This document shows positions 33,186 through 46,131 of a DNA stretch of 64,000 nt, piece by piece. The stretch is from Talaromyces rugulosus (Eukaryota > Ascomycota > Eurotiomycetes > Eurotiales > Trichocomaceae). The stretch is from the NCBI RefSeq assembly GCF_013368755.1, contig NC_049566.1:868001-932000 (forward strand). Direction: 5' to 3'. A program made the position numbers and the translations under genes. The notes below the pieces were generated by a model that worked only from the letters and a program-made list of their open reading frames with translations, searched no databases and was not told the origin of the DNA. Positions within the stretch are counted from its first letter, which is position 1. Every line of letters starts with the position of its first letter.

Positions 33186-34271
33186 ATGGATCAATTTGCA
33201 AATTTGCACAGACGACAATCAGACCTACCCATAACATATCCTGATGCGAGCTATACTGATCCTGTCTATACTGATCCTGGCTATTCCGATCCTGGCTATA
33301 GTGATCCTGCCTATTCCTCCCAGACAACTTCTTACATATTGAATCCCGCAACAGTGTTTATCACCTCGACTAGCTCCGCGAAACCAACCTCTACTGGCAC
33401 AAATACCGACACAACAACGCCTACTAGTACGCCAGCACCAACTAATACAAACCCATCTGGTAATAGCGGATCAGGCGAGTCATCATCGTCATCTTCGTCG
33501 TCATCATCCTCAGGCGGTCTGTCCACGGGTGCAAAAGCTGGAATAGGAATCGCTGTCCCAGTGGCTGTTATTATACTTGTCCTAGGCATATTCTTGTTTT
33601 ACCGCAGACGGAAAGCAGCCAAAAATAATAACCAGCTTGATAGCAATGGCGGAGATCCAAAGAAATCCGTACCTTTTGGCGGCGTCGAAGCAGATGCAGG
33701 ACCGCCACCGGCAGAAGCCGATGGGAATCCCCTGAATGAAGCAGATAGCGGATCTATACTACCCTCACCCGAAAGTCAGAATCAACCTAGGACAACAGTT
33801 CCCATCTACGAATTAAGCGGTAAATCTACTGCTATTAGACCCCCTCCTCCCGCGGCTCTCGCACCACACAGACAGAATGAGTCGTTGAATAGACAATATT
33901 CAGTGACATCTTCGACAAGTATATCCCGAAAGGCAGTTGAGTCTTCTCCTACCCAGACAGAGTCGGAAATTGAGGGCGGCAGAGCATTATCGTCCAAGGA
34001 CCCAGCTAGTGCTGTCAATGACGCTCAACCCTCTGAGAATATCAATAATTCCGAACAGCAAAGTTCACAGCAAAAGGAGCCGGAAACGGAATTGAATGCG
34101 CAAACGTCTGCCAGCGTTGAACAAAACGACCTGCAGCAGCTAGAAGAGGAAATGGCACAAGTACGGGCGCAAAGAGAGCGCTTGCAACATTTGCAAATGT
34201 TAGAAGAGAGGGAAGAACAACTGAAGAAACAGATTGCTGCGAGGAAAGCTGCTGCGAAGTCGACGGAATAA
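33186..34271 (+). CDS. Single-pass membrane protein with Ser/Thr-rich ectodomain and coiled-coil tail
   Basis: Single exon, 361 aa, ATG at 33186. Order: a Tyr/Asp/Pro repeat of a 15-bp unit (33252-33311, four copies encoding Y-[TS]-D-P-x), a Ser/Thr/Pro-rich low-complexity stalk with a poly-Ser run, one membrane helix (AGIGIAVPVAVIILVLGIFLFY), then a basic stop-transfer YRRRKAAK. The cytosolic part is disordered and ends in a charged coiled coil (LEEEMAQVRAQRERLQHLQM). This is the layout of fungal wall-stress sensors (Mid2/Wsc-like) and similar proteins, but no WSC cysteine domain and no N-terminal signal peptide are seen. It may be type III, or a signal exon may be missing. Function not assigned. 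Confidence 0.7.
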   Translation: MDQFANLHRRQSDLPITYPDASYTDPVYTDPGYSDPGYSDPAYSSQTTSYILNPATVFITSTSSAKPTSTGTNTDTTTPTSTPAPTNTNPSGNSGSGESSSSSSSSSSSGGLSTGAKAGIGIAVPVAVIILVLGIFLFYRRRKAAKNNNQLDSNGGDPKKSVPFGGVEADAGPPPAEADGNPLNEADSGSILPSPESQNQPRTTVPIYELSGKSTAIRPPPPAALAPHRQNESLNRQYSVTSSTSISRKAVESSPTQTESEIEGGRALSSKDPASAVNDAQPSENINNSEQQSSQQKEPETELNAQTSASVEQNDLQQLEEEMAQVRAQRERLQHLQMLEEREEQLKKQIAARKAAAKSTE

Positions 34272-34321
34272 TGTAATTATGATTGGTTCATCAAACTTAT
34301 TTTCATCACCAATACGGGGAA

Positions 34322-34633
34322 TCATGATTCGCTCAATATAGCCTTAATTTTTTCAGTGATTTCCACACCTTTATAATATGTTGACGAAGTTTCAAAACTA
34401 TACAAGATGGTGATATTGATATGCTTGTTGGCGAACTTAGGATAGTAACATAATTTATGATCGAAAATCATTTTGGACACCAAGTTTTGGCTATAAATAC
34501 CATGTTCATTTTTAAATCCGGAATAACCCGAAGAAAGACCGAATATACCGAAGGTCTGACCGCCCAAGCACCAAAGGTGTTGGTTGGAAAACGCCTTGTT
34601 TAGTCGACTAGGGATTGCTACCTCGCTCGCCAT
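34322..34633 (-). CDS. Orphan ORF, unrecognised
   Basis: An ATG at 34633 opens 103 codons beginning MASEVAIPSRLNKAF and containing HLWCLGGQTFGIFGLSSGYS. The frame is open upstream to 34714. The composition is protein-like (aromatic residues, mixed charge) but I recognise no family. It may be the remaining end of a larger decayed gene, since the surrounding 34.3-35.2 kb is AT-rich and otherwise empty. It converges with the membrane-protein gene. Confidence 0.3.
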   Translation of the reverse strand: MASEVAIPSRLNKAFSNQHLWCLGGQTFGIFGLSSGYSGFKNEHGIYSQNLVSKMIFDHKLCYYPKFANKHINITILYSFETSSTYYKGVEITEKIKAILSES

Positions 34634-35246
34634 TCTCGTAGTTCGAAATACTGCAGTCGATAGGGAAAGAGGTATAGTCGGTTCAAACACTTTTGAGGAC
34701 GATACTTTTTGCAAGACGTATCCAGACGACCAAAGATATCTAGTAAGCTTTACAAGTCGAATTAGTAGGACAATCAGATCAATTAGAATTTCAATAATAA
34801 CATTGAACGAGTTAGTAAAATTATGCTCAGTAAGTGCTTGGCATTGATCCAGGAGCGAAGCTTGATTTATTATGAGATGATGTTAAAGTGGCAGAGAGCG
34901 GTGCTGACCCAGTAGAGGCAGCCGCATATCTCTTTTACGTATTGTAAACACTCTAGTCAACTCTATGACTTGTATATTTGGATGTATATATGTTTCTTGA
35001 AATGAGGTGTATGACTGCATAGCGGACAATACAGACCCTCGGTCATACATATAGATAATATCAATGACGAGACAAGATAGAAAACAGTGTAAAACCATGT
35101 TAAGCGATAGGACCCATGAAAGACAAAAAAAGTAGACCTGCGCCGTGTAGAAATCACCAGTTACCCAATTCGCACCAGTTGCATGTAGAGGACAAGTTAA
35201 AACGCAACTGTCCTATGATTGGAGACACCTGTCAACAAACGATAAT
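34634..35246. other. AT-rich intergenic region before Alp2
   Basis: No supported gene. Expected to hold the Alp2 3' UTR at its right end. Confidence 0.5.
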
Positions 35247-36843
35247 TTAGGCGACAACAGCGTCTTTGATGTGGCTGTAGATGGCACCAAGCTCCTCGTT
35301 CATCACTTCCTGAGCGTTGACGATCATCTCGTCGACCTGCTCGCCAACACTCTTGACCTTGTAGCCACCCTTGGCGATGATCTCGGTGAAGTTGTTGCTT
35401 CCGGCACCGTTCCAGGCGAGAATCTGGGCACAAAATTAGAATATGTTATTGCAATCTCGAGGGTTAATCAACTTACGTTGGTAGTGTCGGAAGGAACATC
35501 GGTCAGAGCACCTTGAGTGCCAACAGAGATCAAGCTCTCCTTCAGCTTCTTGGGGGTGATCTCAGCAACGGCAAAAGCGGAGTCGCTGGCGGGTTGGAGG
35601 GAGAGGTAGTAGGCCAAAAGACCGGCAACGTGAGGAGAAGCCATCGAGGTACCAGAGATGGTGTTAACGGCGTACTTGCTGCCGATCCAGGTGGACAGAA
35701 TGTTCAGGCCAGGGGCAAAGATGTCATTGCACTTGCCGTAGTTGGAGAAGTAAGCACGCTCGTCAGCCAAGGTGGAGGCACCGACGGTGACGGCCTTCTC
35801 GGCGGCAGCAGGAGAATAGTTGCAGGAGTCGGCGTTGTCGTTACCAGCAGCGACGGCAAAGTGGATACCAGCATCCACGGCAGCGTTAACAGCCTTGTCA
35901 AGAGTGACCGACTTGCCGCCACCAAGACTCATGTTGGCAGCGCTGCCCTTGAAGCCCTTGGCCTTTCCAGCCTTGGCATCCTTGACCTTCTTGATGTGCT
36001 GGGTAGCAGCCCACTCAACACCGGTGACGACATCGGACATGGAGCCGGAGCCGTTGGAGCGCAGAACCTTGACAGCGTAGACGTTGGCCTTCTTGGCGAC
36101 ACCATACTTCTTGCCAGCAATGGTTCCAGAGCAGTGGGTGCCGTGTCCGTTGCCATCTTCATCGGCATCACCGGCAGGGATAGTCTTGCCCCAGGAAGCG
36201 CGGCCCTCAAAGTCAACGTGGTCGGTGTTGGTGCCGGTGTCGATGACGTAAACATCGACACCCTCACCGCCTTCAGCAGCATAGAGGTACTTGTTGAAGG
36301 TTCCGAAGCTCAACGAGTCCCGGTGAGAGATACGAGCCAGACCCCAGGGAGCATTCTTCTCTACCGAGGGGTCTTCCATGGTGTGGACAAGCGAGTCTTT
36401 CTCGATGTATTCGACCTGTTCCGGGTCGGGTTGGTCAGCAGATGGCTCTCTTTAACCAGGGCGACGATAAGCAACAGAAAACTCACATCAGGATGGCGAC
36501 GGATGGCGTCGATCACGTTTTCATCGAAGTGGCCAGTGTATCCCAGCAAGGAACCGGCAATGTCAAAGGAGTTCTTGAGACCCTGGAAGAGGCCTCCGGT
36601 GAAAGGGAAGGAACGCTTTCGGAGCTCATTGTGCTGCATGTGGATGTCCTGCACCCAGGTCTGGTGAGCGGCAGCCGAGGCCGAGTCTACATGGTTCTTG
36701 AAAACAATGATATACGAGTCTGGGATTTCCTCGGCGTTGGAGGAGGAGAGGATGGGAGCGGCTCCGTTGTGGATGGAGCTGGGGATGATCGGTGACGCAA
36801 CGGCCAGCAGCGGCAGCAGCGAAAGGCCGAAGATGCCTTTCAT
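35247..36843 (-). CDS. alp2: Vacuolar subtilisin-like serine protease (Alp2/Prb1)
   Basis: Three exons on the minus strand: 36843-36487, 36415-35477, 35423-35247; 490 aa. Signal peptide MKGIFGLSLLPLLAVAS. An inhibitor_I9 propeptide follows (SYIIVFKNHVDSASAAAHQ to about HPDVEYIEKDS). Then comes the S8 catalytic domain with Asp ~178 (VIDTG), His ~210 (GHGTHCSG), oxyanion Asn ~311 (AAGNDN) and Ser ~376 (GTSMASPH). The length of propeptide plus domain and the C-terminal extension (ILAWNGAGSNNF onward) match fungal proteinase B / Alp2, a vacuolar autophagy-related enzyme also known as an allergen class. A 384-codon ORF on the opposite strand is a compositional shadow. Confidence 0.95.
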
Positions 36844-38279
36844 GGTGACGACGGGGGTAGAAAACAGTGAAAAAAGAATGAGATGGAAACAAGACAGATG
36901 AGGGTGTGAGCGTGCGAGTGAGTGAGTGGGAGATGGGAATAGCAGGAAGAGGATGATGATGACGAGGGAGAGAGGAAGAGCGAGGGAGAGAGCAGTTCAA
37001 GTAGGCGGCAGATAACGCGATTGCGAGGCAGGCAGGCAGCGGCCGGGCGGGGGGCTGGGCGAGCCTGACCACTGGCCGCAGCCGATGGCGCAACTCCGAT
37101 CACGGCTTAGCGCGCTGGGCCGGGTGAGGCGTGACTTGGTCGGGGCCGGCCAATCGGCGGCCGGCGAGTGGGGCCCGCAGCAACTGACCTGATCACGACT
37201 TCAAGGTTGCCATGAACAACACTGCACAACCACGGTGGGAATGGCGGGTTCTTGCTGGGTAGGACAGTGTCTGCCCTGTGATCGAGGAGGGCATGGAAGC
37301 ATAGGTCTGTGTCGGACGAGCTGCGACTGCGTAGCTGCTGGTTAGTCCACTACGTACTAACTAGTATGGGGAAGGAGCAGCGTGACTCACAGCCATATCC
37401 CGTGACCGCTAGCTCTCCCAACAAGTACTGTAGTTACTATCATCCATTCCATGGCAACAATACTAATATTAATTAGGTTTGATGGTGATGCGTGCAGGCT
37501 GAGCTGAGCTCCGTCAAGCTGCGAGGCTAATTATAGGCTGATTAATTCGAGGTGGACGGTGTATGATGATCGATCCTATTGCAATAACGCCCCTGCAGTC
37601 AGCTCAGATAAGCTTGGCTGTTGCGATAACGGGTTGATATTGATAGCCGGGCCATTACATCATCGGCTGCACCCTCCACCGTTGCCCAGTTCCCCGTCCT
37701 GTCCGTAGTATTGTCCATCCTCATGATTGCGACCATTACGGAGGCCATTCAAATATTATGATTGAGACCATGCCAATTGTTCTTCTGCCGATCGTGCTCG
37801 CGTGCCTCGTCGTCGGCTGACCTGCAGTGGGCCCCGATAGCTTATCGCCTTATCGCGCAGCAAGCAGTCACGTGACGCGTGCCTGCCCTGACCCACTTGC
37901 GTCACAGGACGAATGGCCCGCTGTCAGAGTCAGAGCTGAATCTCCATTGTCCAGCTCGCGCGCGTGCAACGTCTTGCAGGAAGAGTCCGTCTGTCCTGCC
38001 CTGCTTGATCTCGGCCTCCTTGCTTTCGTGCGGCTCTATTACACGTTCGCCCAGACGCTTCATGCCCTAATCCGTCTGCATACCAGGCGAACCTCCACGC
38101 CCGCGACCCACATCGAAATTGTCTCGTCACCACCAGGCAAATGATCCGATCAGCCTGATTGACAGCCTCTCCCCTCCCGCTGAGGCTTGGTCGGCCAGAG
38201 ATCTAGGGGTGTCGGCCTGGCTCTTGATCTTGATGGTGCCATCGATTCGAAAAACCGCAGCGAAGTTCTGGGCGGCACA
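36844..38279. promoter_or_regulatory. Long divergent promoter region Alp2 / BEACH gene
   Basis: 1.4 kb head-to-head region. Seen: a CT-rich (minus strand) Alp2 leader to about 36,990, a GC-rich palindromic block around 37145-37165 containing CCAAT at 37150-37154, and TCACGTGAC at 37868-37876. CCAAT is the HAP-complex core and TCACGTGAC a bHLH/bZIP-type core; binding is inference. Alp2-side and BEACH-side parts cannot be separated. Confidence 0.55.
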
Positions 38280-41200
38280 ATGACCGGCACCCCCGCCCAG
38301 CGACGTTCCCCGTCCCCTTCGTCGTCCACCACGCCCGAACGAGCTCTTGCCGAATTGACTCCGGTCATCCAATCCCTGCGAGAAACCTGTGACCGTGACC
38401 CCTTTGATACCAATGCCGCCCTGGCATCCATCGAGCACGTTTTACGACTACGTCACTCGCTGATCGACTCGGAAAGACCCCGCGAGTCGAAAGATGCTTT
38501 TCGCAACCTCGGCGCTTTCCAGACCGTGCTGCATCTTGCCCGCCATCTAGCGCGGCTATACGACCCGAAAACCCAGTCGACCGATATCATCAACAACCTG
38601 TTGACCCTTTTCAAAGACGTCTTGTCCGTTCTCTCCGAATGCCTAAAGGACCATCCTGGGAATAGACGGTACTTTGCAAAGAAGATCGATTCAGGCGGTT
38701 CAGCAGTGATCGAGGAGACATTGAAACTCTTTGTGGACAAATTCGATGATGGCGGGTTCCGAACCGAGCAGCTGTATGGCGCTGTTCTTGCCGCCGCTCT
38801 CAACCAGGAGACGGCCAGTGACTTTTTCACCGTGCTGAGCGCCAAATATGCCCCAAAGTCCGACTCTACCGCCATTGAAAATGTTCGTTCCGGTGTTGAT
38901 AAGATGCTGGGGCCTGCGGAAACAGTCGAGCTGCACGAGTTTATTGGCCCTTTTTTGCGAACATGGATCTATCAAATATCACGCAGCACCACTTCTACCG
39001 TTCAAAGACTGGCCATCCCCGCATGTCTTTACCGATTGGCTTCGAATTCACGGCAAAACATGATTACCCTTCATTCCACCGGCATGTTCTCGTCCGTTCT
39101 GCCCATGCTTTTCGATGACAAGTTGTCGCTGAATGAAAGAATACTATACCGGGAACTTGCCGCTCTTCTTGCTGCCCAAGGTATCAACAAGCTTGACGAC
39201 GCGACATATTTGTACCAGAAGGCTTGTGACTCTGCCGACGTCTCCCGCTTCTTGCTGCATGCTGTCCAAGCTTCCAAAGCTCCCCCTGATATCGAATTCG
39301 ACCTGTCGTCTCACGGTTTCTCATCCATTGAAATATCTACATTGGGTCGGCCATTTCCGCCAGTCTCTTCTTCTGGATATACATTATCAGTGTGGGCCCG
39401 GTTTGACCGGTTTGACCCTCAATCCCACACCACCATATTCGGCGCCTTTGATGCCAAGCAGATTTGTTTTGTGCTTGCCTATATCGAAAAAGATAGCCGC
39501 CACTTCATTTTGCAGACCTCTATCAGTGGAGAACGACCAAGTGTTCGTTTCAAGACAGCCACGTTCGAGCCAGGCCGATGGTACCATATATGTCTGATCC
39601 ATCGAAAGCCTCGGCCAGGCTCCAGCCCTCGCGCTTCGCTTTTCGTGGACGGTGAATTTGTAGAACAGTTAAAAATCGATTACCCAAACACACCACTTGC
39701 CCGGTCCACGACCAAGCATCCTCGTGTGCAAGCTTTCCTGGGCACGCCTCAAGACCTGGCTGTCAGGCTCGGCAAGGGGGTCTGCACATCGAGGTGGTCT
39801 CTAGCTAATGCTATGCTTTTCGATGACACCTTTAGTGATGACCTGGTGTCTGTATTCTATCATCTCGGTCCACGCTACCATGGTAATTTTCAAGACTGTT
39901 TGGGCTCGTTCCAGACCTATGGTGCTTCTGCAGCACTGAATTTACGAAACGAGTCTCTCCATCCCGGTAAAGAGGAGCACTCGGATATTGTGACCGCCAT
40001 ACGTCAAAAGGCCAGCAGCCTAGTACAAGAGTCCTCTTTGTTACTAAACATATCTCCTACCGCAATTCTGGATGACGACGACAGTAATTTTGTGGACGAA
40101 ACCCAGCTTGTCAAATCACTGTCAAAACAAGCAGCCAAGAATCTGCAACAGATGATCAAAGCCGGAAGCAACGCCATTGCTATCAATGGTGCCATTCCAT
40201 CTATAAACGACGCCTTAACACGCTCCCATGGCGTGGCAATTTTGACCGGCGATCCTGTTGTGTCTGTGCCTCAGGCCCTTGACGATTCCAGTTGGCGAAT
40301 CGGTGGGTGTGCGGCCGTACATTTGCATATGCTTCAAGTCGCTACTACCCCGGAAAACACAATTCTTGCAGTTCAAATATTGTTCGAAGCCATTGAAGAT
40401 AGCTGGAGAAATAGCGAGGCCATGGAAAGAGAAAATGGCTACGGCATCCTTGCATTGCTCCTTCGAGAAAAGCTTGGATTTCCGCAAAGTAGTCAAGCTG
40501 GCGGCGCGTTGAAAATATCGACCGTTTGCTCCGATAATAGAGAACGGTCTTCCCTAGCAATCGAGCTCTTACGGCACATCCTATCGTTCGTTGGATACAA
40601 TTATGACGAACCAAACAAATCCATCATCACGAATCCGCTCGCTTATCGTATTCTGCTCGTCGACCTTGACGTATGGAGATTTGGAGAGCCTTCTCTTCTC
40701 CAAATGTATTATTCCCAATTTACGACGTTCGCAGCAGAAAGCCAACATCGCCGTTTCAACGCCAAGCGCTTATCTCGTATGCGTGAGTCCACTCTTTTCC
40801 TTCCTTCCTGTATGATGAGGCTAATTTGCCACAGGTGTAAACAAGAGGCTACTTGATGCGCTAAAAGGTGAAGACTTTAGTGAGGAGACGCTAAATCTAT
40901 TCATACCCGCCTTTCGCTCCTTATTCGAGAGCTGTATATCTGCAGAGCTTCTTCGATCATTGTCGCTGTTCATCACCTTTGCACTTCACGAGGGAAAAGT
41001 TCCGAAACTGAACAAGAAAAAGAGCATACGTTTTGAATCTCGCGCCCGGCAGAGTTCTAATTCGTCGGATCGATCTGCAAAGAAGAGCATGCCGAAATCG
41101 AAAATTGGCCTCGAGCTACTCCGAATGTATGCTGACTACCTGTGCGCGGCGGGCGATTATGTTACTTTGAAGAAGTTTGCTAGGGCCGTGACAAATAAAG

Positions 41201-44200
41201 TAAGAACCACAGAATATACCTCCTTTAAATACAACCTACTAACTCACCATCGTAGTGGTTGTTATACCTAATATGCGAAGATGAACCTGAAGTGGTAATC
41301 GTGGCGACTAAGATTCTCGCACGACTAATAATTGTCCATGGAGGGGGATACAGCAAGAAACTGGCAGATAAGTCGGGGGGTTATGCAATCATGGGATCAC
41401 GGCTTAAACGCTGGTGGAATATCGCTACTCTTTGGCCACTTTGCTTCACACTTTTGTTCGGATTGGACGTGGCCGAAGTAGATCTCGATGCAGCAACCGA
41501 GCATTCGTCACTTTTAGAAACGCTCATCTCGAAGAATTATGTGAAAGTTGTCTTTCCCGAAGTGCTTCCCGTCATCATAGGCATGCTGGAGACTGGCATG
41601 AATAACACAGTGTTCACTAAAGTGTCAGAGAAGGACCAGGGTGTAATTATGAATGCTGTCAAGTTTCTATCGGGAATGCACCTCAAATCCCGAGAGTTTC
41701 GAGAATTTGCGGCAACTTCGAGCTACGCGCAACAACTACTACGCGTTTTATTTCCTGTGGCAGGATCGGGGCCAATCAACGCCGATATTGAAGCACAGTT
41801 TCGAGACAGCAAGTTCAGTATTCAGCACAACAGTCTCGTGCATCGACCTGCAATGGCTTCTGCACCTGTCTTACACACCTCGACAGTGACGCCCTCGGAA
41901 CCTTCGGTGACTAAAAATGATGGTTCTCTGCGGCGTTCTTCATCCTTTGTGCTCATTTCATCGGACAAAACCCAGCATTCGTCGTCTTCGGCTCAATTGC
42001 ATCGGCTCTCGACTCCAAATCTTGAGATTGATGAGTCGCTTGAAAGCAATAGCCTGGTTTTGGAAATTCTCGGCCTTGTTCTAAGAGTCTTTCTCGATCA
42101 GATCATAGAGCGGAAAGACTTCACGGGTCTTGGTTTGTTCCTCAAGAGCCCCCCAGGTCCTGCAGATCACCAAATGTATTTCATGTCGTGGATTCTTCGA
42201 AGTGTGCTAGCAGAACTACAAGCAACTTTCTCGATAAACGAGAACTTACTCCAAGAAGCTCGAGTATTGACCAACTTGGGACGTTTCATGACACACGTGT
42301 CCGAGTCGCTGTTTGAAGGATGGTTTCTTAATGGGGCCAGCTCCACTGTTGACTTGGCCGGGTTTGTTCTCGAGTACCTCTCACGCCCTGAAATTTCTAG
42401 CCTGAAAATTATTCGACTGTGCAACCAAGCTATCAGTAACATACGCTCAGTTTTATTCAAAGTTATCATGCTCAAACTATCCGATGTCGACGAGCTGGAC
42501 TCTTTATCCTTTTTGAATCGCCTCGGTTATTGGCAGACCATTATTCTAGCTTCTGGAGACTCGGAGACCGAGTATAGGAAGTTGTTTTACTACTTGCTCT
42601 ATACAAAGCTGCTTTCTAATAAACAGGAGGTCAGGCTGGCTGCTATTACGCTCTGGCGGATTGTCCTCGTTCAAAAGCCATTAGAGACTGCATCTATCCT
42701 GAACCACGCCCCTGCTTCACTCCAACATCGACTTAGCAATGGATTTGAGGAGTTAGTCGGAATGGATGACGAAGCCTTCTTGAACTGGATTGATGAACAA
42801 CGCGAAGATCTAGACGCGTTCTTCTTCGGCAGCATCACGAAATTCTGGGACAACTTCGTTACCGAGGAAAATCACAAGACTGAGGAATCAAACCGCACTC
42901 GCATAGCAAAACGAAAGGAGAGACTCAAGTTGTGGATCCAGGAGGAAAACTTGGACGAGGAACTGAACCGCAAACATGGCACAACGTTTGACCACTGGAC
43001 ATCCAACATATATGCCTCGGAATTTTTGAAGCATCAAAGACTTTTGCAGGATCAACATGACAATTATTCGTTCATGTGGTCGCACCTTTCTCAATTAACA
43101 GCCGACTTGTATCGTTTCGGAGGCTTACTTGAAAAACATGAGGAAGTTCGATGGCGTCTAGACCAGACTGAGGGACGTAGCCGAATGAGGCTGCGTGTTA
43201 TCCCAGATGAGTCGACTGAACGGCAAGATTATCAACCGAAGCGGAAAGCGTCCGAGCCTCCAGCCCCCAAGGTCAACTCTTCTTTACGAGCTACCGCTGA
43301 TAGCGAAACAATAAGCGGCGCTCCCATGGCGAACGACCTCGTGGAAGAACCTGTGGAAATGGGGGCAGTGGGAGGCGACGGCGAAGATAGAGGTTCTCTT
43401 GAAGACAGCTTTGAAATGATTGACGACCCTCGTGTCGATATCGACGATTACGAGGACAAGAACCGCAAAGTCATGCGAAGTTTGCAACGGGGAGACCAGG
43501 TCAAGAGTGTTTGCAACATGTCCCGCATCATGGGTTTAGAAGCTTGCGAGGGCCTCTTGATACTTGGAAAGAACTTTGTCTATATTTTGGACAACTTCTT
43601 CCAACGTACAGACGGTGAAATCGTCAATGTCTGGCAAGCTCCTCCCGAAGAACGAGACCCGTTTGTGCGCATGATTGCCGGCCGTGAATCTGATGAGCGG
43701 AAATCTCGCGAGCACGAGACTCGGAGCTGGAAATGGCTCGACCTTATCAGTGTCTCAAAACGACGATTCCTGTTCCGCGATGTCGCTCTTGAAATGTTCT
43801 TTACGGATGGCCGCAGCTACCTCTTGACGCTGATATCGTCGCGCGCTCGTGATGAACTATACAATCAATTATGTGCACATGCACCGGCAATCGGGGGCAA
43901 CATAAGTCTGACACGGCCAGAAGACATTTGGAGATTTGAGACGTTGAGAGTTCAAGACGACGCACCCCAATCCTTTGGGTCTAAATTTGCTAGTGTATTT
44001 GGGCAATCGTCATTGAACCCAGCAACTCGGAAATGGGTCAAAGGAGAAATATCGAATTTCCACTACTTGATGCTGGTCAATACTCTGGCTGGTAGAACCT
44101 TCAATGACCTGACACAGTACCCTGTTTTCCCGTGGGTCCTCGCAGATTACACAAGCGAGGAGTTAGACCTCGACAACCCCCGGACTTTCCGTGATTTGAC

Positions 44201-46131
44201 TAAACCAATGGGCTGTCAGACTTTTGAGAGAGAATCTGAATTCCGCGAGCGGTACAAATCTTTTGCAGAAATGGGCGACGAAAACGCCCCGGCATTCCAC
44301 TATGGAACGCATTATTCATCTGCGATGATAGTCAGTTCCTACTTGATTCGTTTACAGCCCTTTGTCAAATCATACCTACTACTCCAAGGAGGCACTTTTG
44401 ACCACGCAGACCGGCTTTTCTATTCAGTAGGCAAGGCATGGGAGTCCGCTTCGCGGGGCAACATGTCTGACGTTCGCGAGCTCATTCCGGAGTTCTTTTA
44501 TCTTCCAGAATTTATGGTCAATTCGAATAAATACGACTTTGGACTCCGGCAGAATATGAGTAAAGCTATCGATTCCGTGGAGCTGCCTCCATGGGCGAAA
44601 GGTGACCCAAAGGTCTTTATAACCAAGCATAGAGAGGCATTGGAAAGCCCTTATGTGACAGAACATCTACACGAATGGATTGATCTTGTCTTTGGGTTTA
44701 AACAAAAGGGCGAAGCTGCGATCGAGGCAGCCAACGTCTTTCATCACCTTTCGTACCAAGGAGCAAGAGATCTTGACAACATCGAAGATCCGGTAGAACG
44801 GCTAGCTACGATTGGAATTATCCACAACTTTGGGCAAACGCCCCATCAGGTCTTCCCGCGACCTCATCCACGCCGTGACGATTCCAATCGCAAGGAGAGT
44901 CGACTTGATACTCTAGCCGAGTCTCTGACAAGGGTTCCACTTTCTTTACTGGGTAATTTATTTATGTCAATATGCAGTGGTATTGAGGCACTAACATTTC
45001 TATAGATATCCAAGAGAGAGTTTCCTCTCTATGTATGAGACAGGACCGTCTACTCTGTACAGCTGCCTTTCGGCTGAACGTTCCTCCAAGCTACGACAAA
45101 TACCTGGAATGGGGATTTTCCGATGGCAGTGTCCGATTCTATGCGGCAGATAGCAAGAAGGTATTTTTCCCTCCCATTATGTCGTCTCCGGCTATATCGA
45201 TCCCTGGTAAATGCTCACAATTTGAATAACAGCTTCTTGGTCACTTTGAACACTTACACGTCGGCCAATTGTCTAGTGCGCTTTTTGCGGACTCGCAAAC
45301 ACTCGTTACGGCTGGATCTGACTGCATTGTATCGGTATGGTCGTTCATCTCTAATAACCGATCGATGGAGCTATCGCCTCAAGCATGCCTGTTTGGCCAT
45401 CGATCTCCCGTCTCGGTGCTTGCTGCATCTCGGTCATTCAGTACCCTTTTGTCCGCCTCATTAGATGGGCAGATTATGCTATGGGACCTCAATCGACGAT
45501 GTTTTGTACGACAACTCCCTGCGGAGGGACCTGTAGAGGTATGTAACCCCTGCTTATCATGTGTGATATATTGCTAATATCCCAGCAGTGTGCTCGGATC
45601 AACGATATGACGGGAACCATTATGGTCTGTCGGGGCAGGCGCATCACATTATATTCCTTGAATGGTGCTCTTCTCCTTGACCAGGATATATGCGAAACGA
45701 GCGACGACGGTATTGTGTCGTGTGCATTTTACGAGGGGGCCGGCAACGAGTGGCTAGAAAGAGAACTCCTCTTCACGGGCCATAAGAGAGGACTTGTCAA
45801 CGTGAGTCTTTTTTTTTTTTGATGACATATAAACGGAGGTCACAAATCCGAAATCTTGCTGACGATTTGGGGGTGGGGGTTGTTAGGTTTGGAGCAAAGT
45901 CGTCCGAAATGGACGGTTTGATCTGGATTTGATTCGACAACTTCATCATGTGGACCATAGCAAAGACACCGGGGCGAATGTCGTGGCAGGTATCAGCTGC
46001 ATTCTGCCGCTTCCAACTACGGTGTATACCGGTGACGAAGCCGGACGAGTTGTGAGTTTTATTTTGCTGTATGGATGACTGGTCTAACGTGTTTATAGTA
46101 TGAGTGGGATTGTATCCAACGCCGGTCTTGA
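38280..46131 (+). CDS. BPH1: BEACH-WD40 protein (Bph1/Alfy-like)
   Basis: Eight exons: 38280-40782, 40835-41199, 41256-44952, 45006-45160, 45233-45538, 45589-45801, 45887-46051, 46099-46131; 2,478 aa. BEACH proteins are large scaffolds for membrane traffic, vacuole/lysosome sorting and selective autophagy. Seen: N-terminal armadillo-like alpha-helical region; a concanavalin-A-like segment at about 350-510 (SSSGYTLSVWARFDRF); a PH-BEACH part at about 1700-1830; the BEACH domain at about 1880-2160 (WVKGEISNFHYLMLVN, YPVFPWVLADYTSEELDL); and C-terminal WD40 repeats (SGDEAG-like TGDEAGRVYEWD at the end). The frame is open upstream of 38280 only with a TTG, so the ATG giving MTGTPAQRRSP was chosen. 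Exon 6 has a tandem acceptor (45586 or 45589), adding or losing one Gln. No FYVE domain is seen. Confidence 0.93.

Noticed and set aside
35513..36667. 384-codon plus-strand ORF opposite the Alp2 protease gene
   Set aside because: It is an antisense shadow of a GC3-biased coding region; Gly/Val/Ser-rich without a domain, while the minus strand shows a complete subtilisin with catalytic triad.
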